A DNA stretch of 64,000 nucleotides from Pseudomonas fluorescens. GTDB taxonomy: Bacteria; Pseudomonadota; Gammaproteobacteria; Pseudomonadales; Pseudomonadaceae. The stretch lies in assembly GCF_902498195.1 (NCBI RefSeq), contig NZ_CABVIY010000001.1, forward strand, positions 682,001 through 746,000. Reading direction: 5' to 3'. Both the position numbers and the translations under genes were made by a program. Below the pieces are notes generated by a model, which saw only the letters and a program-made list of their open reading frames with translations, was not told the DNA's origin and searched no databases. Positions 1-8,313 of this stretch are shown piece by piece. Every line of letters starts with the position of its first letter. The first letter of the stretch is position 1.

Positions 1-119
1 GAAATGTTCTTCATCACGCCTTGAAATGACTGCGACATGTGGTTGAGCGAGCGGTCGGTGTAGACCACGGAGTACTCGACCAGCCCCTCGGGATCGATAC
101 TGGGATATAGCTTTGACAT
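1..119 (-). CDS. Class V aminotransferase-like protein, N-terminal part (cut by window edge)
   Basis: Only the first 39 codons are present; the gene continues beyond base 1. The start ATG (117-119) follows a good AGGAG ribosome site (complement of 'gactcct'). The N-terminus reads MSKLYPSIDPEGLVEY and goes on with the segment YTDRSLNHMSQSFQGV. From memory this resembles the start of Pseudomonas proteins annotated as alanine-glyoxylate or SerC-like aminotransferases of the class V PLP family. No catalytic residue lies in the visible part, so the family name is tentative; that this is a real gene start is much safer. Confidence 0.5.
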   Translation of the reverse strand, partial: MSKLYPSIDPEGLVEYSVVYTDRSLNHMSQSFQGVMKNI

Positions 120-259
120 GGGTGACTCCTTTGGCAGAAATCTCAGTGGTATCGACCCTGCCCTAAGCCTTGGCAAATGACAAGATTGCCCGGGAGTCAA
201 TGGCGACTTCTGTCGGGCGGCGGGCAGCATCAGGTCGATGACTGGACACGGCAATGCTC

Positions 260-802
260 TCAGTTGGCGCGCAGTTGTGGAGGGGGTGTCGCGGGCAAGC
301 TGTGCAGAAATGCGCCAATCTGCCGCCTGTTTCGCAAGTGCACCGTAGGAATACGCGGGCCAATGGCTTGACGCACGGCCTCGATACCCGGGCGGTAGCC
401 ACGATCGAAACGCCATACGAAGTTCAGGAAGGTCAGGAACGCCCGGTCGAGCTTCTCGGTACAGCCTGCCGGAAGGTCCGCGCGAGGGCGGTTCATCAGG
501 CTGCGCATGATCACCCGGGTGAAACAGGTGAGCCGCGGGGTATCGAGCCAGATGATCAGGTCGGCACGGGGCAGGCGCAGGTCGAATGTGCGCCGGGCAT
601 AGTTGCCTTCACAGATCCAGGCATCCGCGGCGATCGCTTCGCTGACGCGTGCGCGAAACTGCCCGGCGTCGGGCTCGATCCAGCCGGGCTCCCAAAACAG
701 GGTGTCCAGATGCACCACGGGCAGACCGAGGCGCTTGCCCAAGGCGCGGGCAAGGGTAGATTTGCCGCTACCGGCATTGCCTAGAATTACAATCCGTTGC
801 AT
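260..802 (-). CDS. P-loop NTPase, adenylate-kinase/topology-modulation (FlaR-like) family
   Basis: A 180-residue cytoplasmic protein with a textbook Walker A loop GNAGSGKST at residues 8-16, directly after the first beta strand. It then has the segment VVHLDTLFWEPGW typical of small kinases called 'topology modulation protein' or FlaR-like AAA proteins, and a Walker-B-like strand ADLIIWLDTP. The family resembles nucleotide or shikimate kinases in fold; the substrate is unknown. It stands alone between the aminotransferase and the AraC gene. About 50 bases of it (near 412-470) have a diverged partial copy at 7073-7130, suggesting a former paralogue there. Confidence 0.8.
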   Translation of the reverse strand: MQRIVILGNAGSGKSTLARALGKRLGLPVVHLDTLFWEPGWIEPDAGQFRARVSEAIAADAWICEGNYARRTFDLRLPRADLIIWLDTPRLTCFTRVIMRSLMNRPRADLPAGCTEKLDRAFLTFLNFVWRFDRGYRPGIEAVRQAIGPRIPTVHLRNRRQIGAFLHSLPATPPPQLRAN

Positions 803-896
803 GGGGACGTCCTGTCGCGCAAAAAGCCGGCAATTGTGCAGGTTTTGCCAGGTCAGTTAAAGGCTGGTGGGCAACCGCGCCACAGAATTGAGTGGT

Positions 897-935
897 GCTG
901 CATCAACCGGTTGAATCCACAGCCGATAGCTGCCC
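897..935. repeat. Short intergenic repeat, copy A (ACCGGTTGAATCCAC family)
   Basis: The stretch contains ACCGGTTGAATCCACAGCCG followed by ATAGCTGCC. Related copies lie at 8217-8254, 13906-13944 (degenerate) and 43791-43826. All are just outside genes, so it is a dispersed extragenic element rather than coding sequence. Function unknown. Confidence 0.6.
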
Positions 936-975
936 GTCACAAGGGCCTGCAATTCGATCCAGCCAGTCCATCCTC

Positions 976-1881
976 TCACTCGCTTGCGATGGCCTTCGTC
1001 TGGTCGAGGATCCTGCCGGCATCCTGCGAGGGAGGAAGCCCAAACACGCGTGCATAATCCCGACTGAATTGGGTCGCGCTTTCATAGCCGACCTCGAAGG
1101 CAGCAGCCATGACGCTCTTGGCATTGGCGACCATCAGTGTTCTGGCCTGGAGCAGGCGAATCCGTTTCTGATACTGCAACGGGCTCAGATTGGTGACTGC
1201 CTTGAAGTGGCGATGGAACGCCGAGACGCTCATGGAGGCTCGTTCCGCCAGGCGCTCCACGCCAATGGACTGCGCGAAATCACGGCGGATCCATTGGATC
1301 GCCATGTTGATCCGGGCCATCGCGCTATCCGGCACTGCGATTTCCCGCAACATCCAGCCAAGGGGCCCCTGGAGTACGCGGAAGATGATTTCTCGCTCGT
1401 AAACCGGGGCCAGGGCGGCGATGGCGTCCGGGTCGCCCATCAGTCGCAGCATTCGCACCCACGCATCCATCAGCTCGCAGGTGACTGGCGCTACTGAAAA
1501 CCCGAGGTTGTTTTCAATGCGCCCGAGAGGTTTTGGCAGGTCAGCAAATAGCGTCGACAACACTGTCGGATCAAGCGTCAGGCTGACAGCCAGGTAAGGC
1601 TCTCCCGATACGCTCGGGTGCACAGACCCCACCGCGGGCAAATCAATGGACATGACGAAATAGGTCGCAGGGTCATACCGAAGCGTCCGATCCCCCACGG
1701 TCATGCTTTTGCTGCCTTGCAGAATCACGTTGATCATCGGGTCATACACCGCCGCCAGCAGGTGCTCGGGGATTTTGCCCTGCACCATGGCCACGCGAGG
1801 GATGCCCGTTTCGGTACGGCGATTTTCAGCCTTGGCCGCGAGCGACCTGAGTTCGTTCAGTTGATTGTCCATGCCGCGCAT
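976..1881 (-). CDS. AraC family transcriptional regulator (AraC_N + HTH_18)
   Basis: A 301-residue regulator. The N-terminal half (about 15-180) is the AraC_N effector-binding type: RTETGIPRVAMVQGKIPEH, then VILQGSKSMTVGDRTLRY. The C-terminal 100 residues form a double helix-turn-helix, with SIGVERLAERASMSVSAFHR as the first motif and VMAAAFEVGYESATQFSRDY as the second. It is divergent from the dehydrogenase at 2011 and probably controls the 2011-4150 operon. A second ATG lies three codons in. It is clearly paralogous to the AraC gene at 4167-5060, which has the same layout relative to another dehydrogenase. Confidence 0.88.
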   Translation of the reverse strand: MRGMDNQLNELRSLAAKAENRRTETGIPRVAMVQGKIPEHLLAAVYDPMINVILQGSKSMTVGDRTLRYDPATYFVMSIDLPAVGSVHPSVSGEPYLAVSLTLDPTVLSTLFADLPKPLGRIENNLGFSVAPVTCELMDAWVRMLRLMGDPDAIAALAPVYEREIIFRVLQGPLGWMLREIAVPDSAMARINMAIQWIRRDFAQSIGVERLAERASMSVSAFHRHFKAVTNLSPLQYQKRIRLLQARTLMVANAKSVMAAAFEVGYESATQFSRDYARVFGLPPSQDAGRILDQTKAIASE

Positions 1882-2010
1882 GCTGAGGGTAGATGCTGAC
1901 GCCCTGCAAGCGAAAAGCAGAAACAGGCAGGTTTCGAGCAGGAACGGGTGGGGGCCGGGCTGGGGCGATGAGTACGCTGGGTCGACATTTGAACCTCAGA
2001 GGAATAGCGC

Positions 2011-2754
2011 ATGAGCGTAATCGTCATTACCGGTGGCAGTCGCGGGATCGGTGCCAGTACCGCCGAACATATCGCCCGGCGAGGAATGGGAGTCATCCTC
2101 ACCTATAACGCCAGCCCGCACGCCGCCGCTACGGTCGTTGCACGCATTGAACACGCGGGCGGCAAGGCGGTAGCGCTCAAGCTCGATGTAGCTGACGTGG
2201 GTAGTTTTGAGGCGTTTCGCCAGTCGGTGGTATTGACCTTACGGGAAACCTGGGACACCGCCACGCTGGGCGGACTGGTCAACAACGCGGGCTACGGGCT
2301 GTTCAATTCCCTGGCAACCGTCACCGAGGCGCAATTCGATGGCCTGTTGAATGTACATCTCAAAGGACCGTTCTTCCTCACCCAGGCACTGCTGCCGCTG
2401 CTGGCGGAAAACGCCAGTATCGTCAACGTGACCAGTGCCACGACCCGCGTTGCTACAGCGGGCGTCGCCCCTTATGCGGCATTCAAGGGCGGGCTCGAAG
2501 TGCTCACCCGCTACATGGCCAAGGAATTTGGCGAGCGGCGCATACGGGCCAACGCTGTTTCGCCCGGCGCCATCCGGACCGAATTGGGTGGCGGGCTGAG
2601 CGATGAGTTCGAGGCGATGCTGGCGGCGCAGACAGCGCTCGGCAGCGTCGGCGAGCCGCAAGACGTCGCGCGCGTCATCGCCATGTTGCTGTCGGAGGAG
2701 GGCGCCTGGATCAATGCCCAGACCCTCGAAGTCGCCGGCGGCTACACCATCTGA
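2011..2754 (+). CDS. Short-chain dehydrogenase/reductase (SDR)
   Basis: A 247-residue classical SDR. The cofactor motif TGGSRGIG is at residues 7-14, NNAG at about 91-94, and the active site has Y155-x-x-x-K159 with a serine in VTSATT just before it. The C-terminal QTLEVAGGYTI matches the usual SDR ending. The start is set by AGAGGAATAGCGC-ATG. It is first in a tight operon with the VOC gene (20 bp gap) and the reductase at 3173, and divergent from an AraC regulator. It should catalyse NAD(P)-dependent oxidation or reduction of a small alcohol or ketone; the substrate cannot be told. Confidence 0.88.
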   Translation: MSVIVITGGSRGIGASTAEHIARRGMGVILTYNASPHAAATVVARIEHAGGKAVALKLDVADVGSFEAFRQSVVLTLRETWDTATLGGLVNNAGYGLFNSLATVTEAQFDGLLNVHLKGPFFLTQALLPLLAENASIVNVTSATTRVATAGVAPYAAFKGGLEVLTRYMAKEFGERRIRANAVSPGAIRTELGGGLSDEFEAMLAAQTALGSVGEPQDVARVIAMLLSEEGAWINAQTLEVAGGYTI

Positions 2755-2774
2755 CCATAAACGAGGATTTTGCC

Positions 2775-3176
2775 ATGCTGGATCATGTTTTTTTGTCCGT
2801 GAGCGATATCGCACGGTCCATCCAATTCTACGAAGCGGCCCTGATCCCGTTGGGCATCACCGCGCGCCTGGACTACGACGGCAAGGACGGCCCGCCGGGT
2901 CATCCTGACCTGAAAGGCTTTGGTGCCCATGGCCGGATGTTCTTCTGGCTGCGTGAAGGGGTCGTCGAAGGGCGCGCCGTTCACCTAGGTTTTGTCGCCA
3001 AAAGCAAGGCTGAAGTGGACGCCGCCTATGCCGCTGCCATGGATCAGGGCGCCGTCGACAATGGCGCGCCCGGCGCGCGTTTGCACTACGACCCTGATTA
3101 CTACGCCGCCAATGTGCTGGACCCGGATGGGTACAGCCTCGAATTCGTCTATAAAAAATGGCAGCACGCCCAATGA
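2775..3176 (+). CDS. VOC family (glyoxalase/bleomycin-resistance fold) protein
   Basis: A 133-residue single-module vicinal-oxygen-chelate protein. It begins MLDHVFLSVSDIARSIQFY, the standard first strand and helix, and ends with YYAANVLDPDGYSLEFVYK, which carries the conserved DPDG turn and the metal-ligand glutamate strand. Members are metal-dependent dioxygenases, lyases or binding proteins; the role here is not resolved. The stop overlaps the next gene by ATGA, showing translational coupling with the reductase downstream. Confidence 0.85.
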   Translation: MLDHVFLSVSDIARSIQFYEAALIPLGITARLDYDGKDGPPGHPDLKGFGAHGRMFFWLREGVVEGRAVHLGFVAKSKAEVDAAYAAAMDQGAVDNGAPGARLHYDPDYYAANVLDPDGYSLEFVYKKWQHAQ

Positions 3177-4150
3177 GCACACTTCTGATTTATGGCGCCA
3201 CGGGCTATACCGGTCGCATGGCAGCATCGCGGGCGAAAGCGCTCGGTCTGAACTTCGAAATCGCCGGGCGCAATCACTCGGGACTGGCGACACTCGCAGC
3301 GCATCTGGACGTGCCGTTTCGCGTGTTCGATACCGCAGCGGATGCCCAGGGCTCGTTATCTGGCATCTCGGTATTGCTCAATGTCGCGGGGCCGTTCGCG
3401 CACACGGCAGAGGCCTTGATGCGTGCCTGCATCAAGGCGGGTGTCGACTATCTGGACATCACCGCCGAGATCAACGTTTACCGGCTGGCCGAGCGGCTGG
3501 GCGCTGACGCGGCTGTACACCGGGTCATGTTGTTGCCGGGTGTCGGTTGGGATGTCGTGCCTACCGACTCGCTGGCGGTGCATGTCGCCAAGCGTGTCGA
3601 AAAACCCCGCGCGCTGAGCATCGCGCTTCAGGTTCCAGGCTCGATGTCCCGAGGCTCGGCCATGAGTGTCAGTGAAATCATTGGCGCAGGCGTGCTGGCG
3701 AGGGTCGATGGCGAACTGGTCGCAACACCCGATGCGACCCCTCGTCAATTCGACTTCGGCGAGGGCCCGGTCCTTTGCGCGCCGCTGTCTTTCGGTGATC
3801 TGGTGACGGGCTGGCATTCGACCGGCATCCCGAATATCGCGATGTTCGTGCATATCGCGGGCGACGCATTTCCAGGAGGGGATCTGTCGCAATTGCCTGA
3901 TGGTCCGACGCCAGAGGAGCGTGATGCTCATCGGGCACGTGCCGTGGTTGAGGTCACAGGGGCAGATGGCGCAATCGCACGGTCAATGATCGAAACCGTG
4001 AACGGCTACTCCTACACGCCACTGGCGGCCGTGGAAGCTGCGCGCCGCGTATTGACCGGTGAGCGGCAGCCGGGCTTTGCCACCCCGTCCAGGGTCTTCG
4101 GCGGTGGGTTTGCCGAAAGCATTGCCGGGACAGAAATCACCGATTTCTAA
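3173..4150 (+). CDS. Saccharopine-dehydrogenase-like NAD(P)-binding reductase
   Basis: A 325-residue protein starting MSTLLIYGATGYTGRM. The GATGYTG nucleotide-binding motif at the very N-terminus is typical of the Sacchrp_dh_NADP and trans-acting enoyl reductase group. ATG at 3173 is chosen over the upstream in-frame codon at 3158 because it overlaps the VOC stop as ATGA. The central VLLNVAGPFAHTAEALMRAC is another hallmark of this family. Third gene of the operon, transcribed with the SDR and VOC genes. Predicted cytoplasmic oxidoreductase of unknown substrate. Confidence 0.83.
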   Translation: MSTLLIYGATGYTGRMAASRAKALGLNFEIAGRNHSGLATLAAHLDVPFRVFDTAADAQGSLSGISVLLNVAGPFAHTAEALMRACIKAGVDYLDITAEINVYRLAERLGADAAVHRVMLLPGVGWDVVPTDSLAVHVAKRVEKPRALSIALQVPGSMSRGSAMSVSEIIGAGVLARVDGELVATPDATPRQFDFGEGPVLCAPLSFGDLVTGWHSTGIPNIAMFVHIAGDAFPGGDLSQLPDGPTPEERDAHRARAVVEVTGADGAIARSMIETVNGYSYTPLAAVEAARRVLTGERQPGFATPSRVFGGGFAESIAGTEITDF

Positions 4151-4166
4151 GGCCGGAGCGGTTTGC

Positions 4167-5060
4167 TCAAGCGGTTGTTACGGGTTCTCGTGCGGGGACG
4201 GGCGAGCGGAATCTCGCCGCGTCCCGCGCCGGTGGCAGGCCGAACAACCGCGCGTACTCCCGGTTGAATTGCGAAGCGCTTTCATACCCTACGGCATAGG
4301 CGATGGACGTCGCGTCCAGCGTATCGAACAACAGCAACCAGCGAGCCCTCAGCAAGCGCAGGCGCTTTTGATATTGAATCGGCGTCATCGCCGTTACCGA
4401 TTTGAAGTGCCGGTAGAAGGCCGCAACGCTCATGCCTGACATGAGCGCGAGCGGCTCGACGCGAAAAGGCTCGGTGTAGTGCTCGCGAATCCACTGCGTG
4501 ACACGGCGGATCTGCGTCATCCGGCCATCCGGTCGCGCGATGTCACGAAGAATGCCACCCAGCGGCCCCTGCAACGCGCGGAACAGGATCTCGCGCTCGA
4601 TCATCGGCGCCAGCACCCCAGCCTCATGCGGGCGATCCATGAGCCGCATCATGCGTAACCATGCGTCAATCATCTCGGCGGGTGCGAGAACACCTTCGAA
4701 ACACGAGTTCTGCGACGCCCCTGGCCCCTTGCCTTCGTCCATCAGCAGGGTCGCGATCACCTCGGGGGCCAGTGTCAGGCTGACCGCTAGATAGGGCTGA
4801 TCCGCTGCATCGGAGTGAATCTGCCCCGTGGCGGGTACATCGACAGGCACCAGAAAATAACTACCTGCCGAGTACCTCGAAACATCTTCCCCTATCGACA
4901 GGGTCTTGGTGCCCTGTAGCACCAGATGCAGCATGGGCTGATAGACCTGATCCGCACAGGCCTCGGCGCGGACCATCTCAACACGGGGCAATCCGGTATC
5001 GGTCCACTTGTCTTGTGCACGCATCACGAGGCTGCGCAGTTCTGCCATTGGTTTTTCCAT
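4167..5060 (-). CDS. AraC family transcriptional regulator (AraC_N + HTH_18), paralogue of 976-1881
   Basis: 297 residues from MEKPMAELRSLVMRAQ. The open frame extends to 5240, but the extra 60 residues are not conserved-looking and a purine-rich GTGGGAAGC precedes this ATG. The N-terminal AraC_N domain contains HLVLQGTKTLSIGEDVSRY; the C-terminal double HTH contains FRVEPLALMSGMSVAAFYRH and TSIAYAVGYESASQFNREYA. It lines up throughout with the regulator at 976-1881. It lies divergent from the SDR at 5252, presumably its target, and convergent with the preceding operon. Confidence 0.87.
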   Translation of the reverse strand: MEKPMAELRSLVMRAQDKWTDTGLPRVEMVRAEACADQVYQPMLHLVLQGTKTLSIGEDVSRYSAGSYFLVPVDVPATGQIHSDAADQPYLAVSLTLAPEVIATLLMDEGKGPGASQNSCFEGVLAPAEMIDAWLRMMRLMDRPHEAGVLAPMIEREILFRALQGPLGGILRDIARPDGRMTQIRRVTQWIREHYTEPFRVEPLALMSGMSVAAFYRHFKSVTAMTPIQYQKRLRLLRARWLLLFDTLDATSIAYAVGYESASQFNREYARLFGLPPARDAARFRSPVPAREPVTTA

Positions 5061-5251
5061 GCTTCCCACCGTGAGCCATATCCCAGGGCTTAGCAAGCCA
5101 ACCGAGAAGAATAGGCAAGCATGTGCGAGTAACCGGCAAACGTCCGCGCCCTCGATGCCCGAATACTGATGACACTCGCTCGTTGCATGGCGGTTGTTCA
5201 CGACCCGATCGCAACGAAGTCTTCTTTCAGGCAACTCCAAAAGGGCAAGAC

Positions 5252-6001
5252 ATGAAACTCGAAGGAAAAATAGCGGTTGTAACGGGTGCGTCGAAAGGCA
5301 TAGGCGCCGGGATCGCCAAGGCTCTGGCCGCGCAGGGCGCGACAGTCGTTGTCAACTACGCCTCCAGCAAGGCCGATGCGGATGCCGTGGTTGCCCACAT
5401 CACGGAAGACGGCGGCTCAGCCTTTGCCGTACAGGCAGACATGAGCCAGGCGGCTGATGTTGTGCGCTTGTTTGAAACGGTCCGCACGAAGTACGGCACC
5501 CTGGATGTGCTGGTCAATAATGCCGGTGTCGCGGTGTTCCAGATGATCGATGACCTGACCGAAGAGGCCTTCCACACGCAATTCAATCTGAATGTGCTGG
5601 GCTATCTGCTCGCGGTCCGTGAAGCCGTCAAACTGCTGGGGCGCAACGGCAGCATCATCAACATCAGCTCGATCCTCAGCACCGATCCCTATTTGGCTTC
5701 GAGCGTGTACTCGGCGACCAAGGGTGCGGTCGACACCTTGACCTTTGCACTGGCCAGGGAGCTGGGCGTGCGTGGCATCAGGGTCAACTCGATCCTGCCA
5801 GGGCACACGAACACACCGGCCACGGACGGAAATTTCGCCGGCGCCCTGGGTGAGACACTTCTTGCTGGAACCCCGCTGGGGCGGTTCGGAGAGCCTGAAG
5901 ACATCGCACCGTTGGCTGTGTTTCTGGCATCTGGGGATTCGCACTGGGTGACCGGCGAATCCATCCGCGCTGCTGGCGGTGTTCGCGGTGTGGGTTACTG
6001 A
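5252..6001 (+). CDS. Short-chain dehydrogenase/reductase (SDR)
   Basis: A 249-residue classical SDR starting MKLEGKIAVVTGASKGIG (TGASKGIG nucleotide motif), NNAG near residue 90, catalytic Y153-S-A-T-K157, and a C-terminus ending SIRAAGGVRGVGY. The ATG at 5252 is preceded by AAAAGGGCAAGAC; the in-frame extension to 5123 is rejected. Monocistronic and divergent from the AraC regulator at 4167-5060. Probable 3-ketoacyl- or alcohol-type NAD(P) oxidoreductase. Confidence 0.88.
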   Translation: MKLEGKIAVVTGASKGIGAGIAKALAAQGATVVVNYASSKADADAVVAHITEDGGSAFAVQADMSQAADVVRLFETVRTKYGTLDVLVNNAGVAVFQMIDDLTEEAFHTQFNLNVLGYLLAVREAVKLLGRNGSIINISSILSTDPYLASSVYSATKGAVDTLTFALARELGVRGIRVNSILPGHTNTPATDGNFAGALGETLLAGTPLGRFGEPEDIAPLAVFLASGDSHWVTGESIRAAGGVRGVGY

Positions 6002-6060
6002 CACGACTGCTTGAACCCCAGGCGCACGCAAGCGTGTGCCTGGCCGGGCCGCATCGGCGG

Positions 6061-6474
6061 TTAAACCTGTTCCGCCTCGATTGCCCGGGCGTCGAAATCG
6101 GCTTGGGCCTTCATCACCGCTTCCAGGTGATCGAGTGTCCAGAGATACAAGGCGTTAAAAGGGTGTTCGAGCGTCCTGCCCAGCGGGGTGATGCTGTATT
6201 CAACCGCCACCTGCGAGGAGGGGATGACGCGCCTCGCCAAAATGCCGTTGCGTTCAAGACGACGAAGGGCTTGGGTCAAGGCTTTTTGGGTGATCCCGTC
6301 CAGGCATCGTTTGAGCTCATTGAATCTCAGTGGCTTCTTGCACAGTGCTGCGAGTATCAGCACCGACCACTTGTCCGCGATCTGGTCGAGCAGGAAGCGG
6401 CTGGAGCAATCCACGCCCCGATCCGCAGAGGCCGGATCGATCTTCGCTGCGGACTTATCGGCAGTTTCACGCAT
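6061..6474 (-). CDS. HxlR family winged-helix regulator
   Basis: 137 residues from MRETADKSAAKIDPAS, with GAGGAAACCCC before the ATG. The HxlR core is evident: CSSRFLLDQIADKWSVLIL, then KKPLRFNELKRCLDGITQKA and LARRVIPSSQVAVEYSITPL. Family members are small dimeric winged-helix DNA-binding proteins, often sensing aldehydes, disulfide or oxidative stress through the N-terminal cysteine; such a cysteine (DCSSRF) is present. It is divergent from the NTF2-like gene at 6571, and two GGTATA-type palindromes lie in the shared promoter region. Confidence 0.87.
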   Translation of the reverse strand: MRETADKSAAKIDPASADRGVDCSSRFLLDQIADKWSVLILAALCKKPLRFNELKRCLDGITQKALTQALRRLERNGILARRVIPSSQVAVEYSITPLGRTLEHPFNALYLWTLDHLEAVMKAQADFDARAIEAEQV

Positions 6475-6487
6475 GGGGTTTCCTCGG

Positions 6488-6495
6488 GTATACCT
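6488..6495. promoter_or_regulatory. Possible HxlR operator, proximal site
   Basis: Perfect palindrome GGTATACC immediately upstream of the HxlR start. It is the compact form of the GGTATA/TATACC repeat found at 6525-6541, so it is probably a second binding site for the same regulator. Confidence 0.45.
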
Positions 6496-6524
6496 GATGA
6501 CTTCAAAGTGCGTAATTGATATTA

Positions 6525-6541
6525 GGTATACACAATATACC
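6525..6541. promoter_or_regulatory. Probable HxlR operator between divergent genes
   Basis: GGTATACACAATATACC is an inverted repeat with 6-base arms and a 5-base spacer. It sits in the 96-bp divergent intergenic region, close behind a TTGATA -35-like element at 6516. The position suits repression of both genes by the HxlR protein. Confidence 0.6.
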
Positions 6542-6570
6542 ATTGGGTTTCTACCTATCCGGAGTTACCC

Positions 6571-7035
6571 ATGTCATCTACACGCCAGACAGACGCCGCC
6601 GATCAGCTCGCGGTCGTTGAAACCCTCTACCGCTTTGCCGCAGGAATCGATCTGCGTGACAACGCACTTCTCGCTTCTGCCTTTACGCAGGATGCGGTTT
6701 CCGACTTCAGGCCTGCCGCAGCAAAGGCCGGCTTTGAATATCCTGTACTTGAAGGGCGAGACGTCATCGTTGCTGCCTTGTCCAGTGCCCTGGGGCATGT
6801 CGATACCACCCATTCGGTCAGCAATCCCCGAGTGAGCATTGAGGGTGACAAGGCGCATCTGGATGCGCTGGTTGAGGCACAACATGTGCTGAGGAACGAT
6901 CCTGCACGCCACTACCTCATGAAGAACCGCTACGAGGTCGATCTGGTGAGGCTCGGTGAGGGATGGGGTATTGAGCGGGTAACGGTCGACAACGTCTGGC
7001 GCACAGGCGACATCGAAGTGCTCATGGGCATTTAG
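6571..7035 (+). CDS. NTF2-like / SnoaL-like protein
   Basis: A 154-residue protein with the alpha+beta cone fold signature of SnoaL_4-type proteins: helix LAVVETLYRFAAGIDLRDNA, then LLASAFTQDAVSDF, HVDTTHSVSNPRV, and the terminal strands YEVDLVRLGEGWGIERVTV. Members are small enzymes or binding proteins; no catalytic assignment is possible. The start has GGAGTTACCC in front of ATG. It is alone in its transcription unit and divergent from the HxlR regulator. Confidence 0.78.
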   Translation: MSSTRQTDAADQLAVVETLYRFAAGIDLRDNALLASAFTQDAVSDFRPAAAKAGFEYPVLEGRDVIVAALSSALGHVDTTHSVSNPRVSIEGDKAHLDALVEAQHVLRNDPARHYLMKNRYEVDLVRLGEGWGIERVTVDNVWRTGDIEVLMGI

Positions 7036-7072
7036 CCACGAAGGGTTTTCTGGTGTTTTGCCTGGGCGTTAG

Positions 7073-7130
7073 GCCATACGACGTTCAGGAAGGCAGGAGC
7101 GCCCGGTCGAGCTTTTTTGACCCAGCCGGT
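7073..7130 (-). pseudogene. Short remnant resembling the P-loop kinase gene at 260-802
   Basis: On the plus strand 'gccatacgacgttcaggaag' followed by 'gagcgcccggtcgagctttt' closely parallels 413-464 inside the P-loop NTPase gene. Read on the minus strand it gives a KKARPGAPAFLNVVWPN-like string matching EKLDRAFLTFLNFVWRF of that protein. No complete frame surrounds it, so it looks like a decayed fragment of a duplicate. Confidence 0.4.
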
Positions 7131-7249
7131 ATTTTGTACAAGGCCCTCTATCCAGAGATAACGTCGTTGGCATAGACGGTGGTGCTGGAGCCAAAGCAGA
7201 TTGACCCGCAGCACCTGAGGCCCGGCTCGCCTGGCGCGGCCGCCCGGGA

Positions 7250-8080
7250 TTACTTCAGTTTCGCCAGCATGGCCACGGCGACTGCCTTGGCCGACTGTGG
7301 GTTCTGGCCGGAAATGACTTCGCGGTCTTCGATCACGTTCTCGCTCCATGGCTTGGCTTCGGAGAAGTTGGCACCGGCGGCCGTCAGGCCATCCTGCGGG
7401 AACAGTTTCATATGGCCGCCGCCGAGGAAACCTTTGGCCTGCTCTTCTTCCGCGTCGGTGAAGGCGGTGACTTTGTAGCCCTTGTAAATCCAGTTGGCTG
7501 GCGCTGCCGGCTGTTTGCCCGATTCCAGCGCGGAGACAAAACCGTGCGCGTCGGGGATCGCCGACAACATGGCGATGGTGCCATGGCAGGTGAAGCCGGT
7601 GACCTTGCCGTTTTCATGGAAGTGGGTCAGCAGTTGGCCCAGTTGCTTGTCCTTCAGCAGATCCTGCATCGGGATATGGCCGCCAGGCACGAAGACGGCA
7701 TCGAACTTGTCGTAGCCGATTTTCTGGACCTGCGCGAAGCTGATTGCCGGCGAGCCGCTCTTCGAGGTCAGCTTCAGGGTGTCCAGCAGCGCGAGACTTT
7801 CCTGACGGGCCTTTTCATCGCCGCCCCAGAAGCTCACATCATTGGATTTCTGGTCCGCGGTGGGCGCCTTGCCGCTAGGGGTGGCAAATACGACGGTTTG
7901 ACCCGCCGCGATGAAGGTCTGCACCGGTTGCATCAATTCGTTCAGGAAGAACCCTGTTTGCATGACCTTGCCGTCTTTCAGGTCCAGTTGAGCCTGATCC
8001 GACAGTACGATCAATACCGTGCCGGCGTTGGCATAGTTGGCGGCAGCGGCGAGCAGGGCGGCAATAATGGTTTTTTTCAC
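7250..8080 (-). CDS. Secreted DJ-1/PfpI family protein (type 1 glutamine-amidotransferase-like)
   Basis: 276 residues from a GTG start (VKKTIIAALLAAAANYANAG), chosen because GGAG lies 6-7 bases upstream; the open frame runs to 8113. The N-terminus is a Sec signal peptide, cleaved around ANAG. The body has the DJ-1/PfpI fold: FDAVFVPGGHIPMQDLL, the nucleophile elbow GFTCHGTIAML with its cysteine, and a nearby histidine. Cytoplasmic homologues are glyoxalase III, chaperone or protease-like enzymes; an exported version would act in the periplasm. Another member of this family begins at the right window edge. Confidence 0.84.
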   Translation of the reverse strand: MKKTIIAALLAAAANYANAGTVLIVLSDQAQLDLKDGKVMQTGFFLNELMQPVQTFIAAGQTVVFATPSGKAPTADQKSNDVSFWGGDEKARQESLALLDTLKLTSKSGSPAISFAQVQKIGYDKFDAVFVPGGHIPMQDLLKDKQLGQLLTHFHENGKVTGFTCHGTIAMLSAIPDAHGFVSALESGKQPAAPANWIYKGYKVTAFTDAEEEQAKGFLGGGHMKLFPQDGLTAAGANFSEAKPWSENVIEDREVISGQNPQSAKAVAVAMLAKLK

Positions 8081-8216
8081 GGGAGGCTCCAGCAGGAAGG
8101 ATGATGGAGCCATCTTATTACTAGAGTAGACAGTGATAGAGTCCCTGAATTGATTTTCAGTTATTACACTGGGTAATCAATGATGGGGCGATGTGCACGG
8201 CTTCTTCTTACACGGT

Positions 8217-8254
8217 GTTGCATCGACCGGTTGAATCCACGCCCGATTGCTGAC
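8217..8254. repeat. Short intergenic repeat, copy B (ACCGGTTGAATCCAC family)
   Basis: Contains GCATCGACCGGTTGAATCCA and then CGCCCGATTGCTGAC, matching copy A at 897. It lies in the 233-bp gap downstream of the DUF2950 gene and upstream of the DJ-1 gene. I see no other feature in that gap. Confidence 0.6.
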
Positions 8255-8313
8255 TGTGCAGATGAGCGGTAAAGCCTGGCTTTGACGACGTGCTAGCGAA
8301 ATCAAGGCAACGC

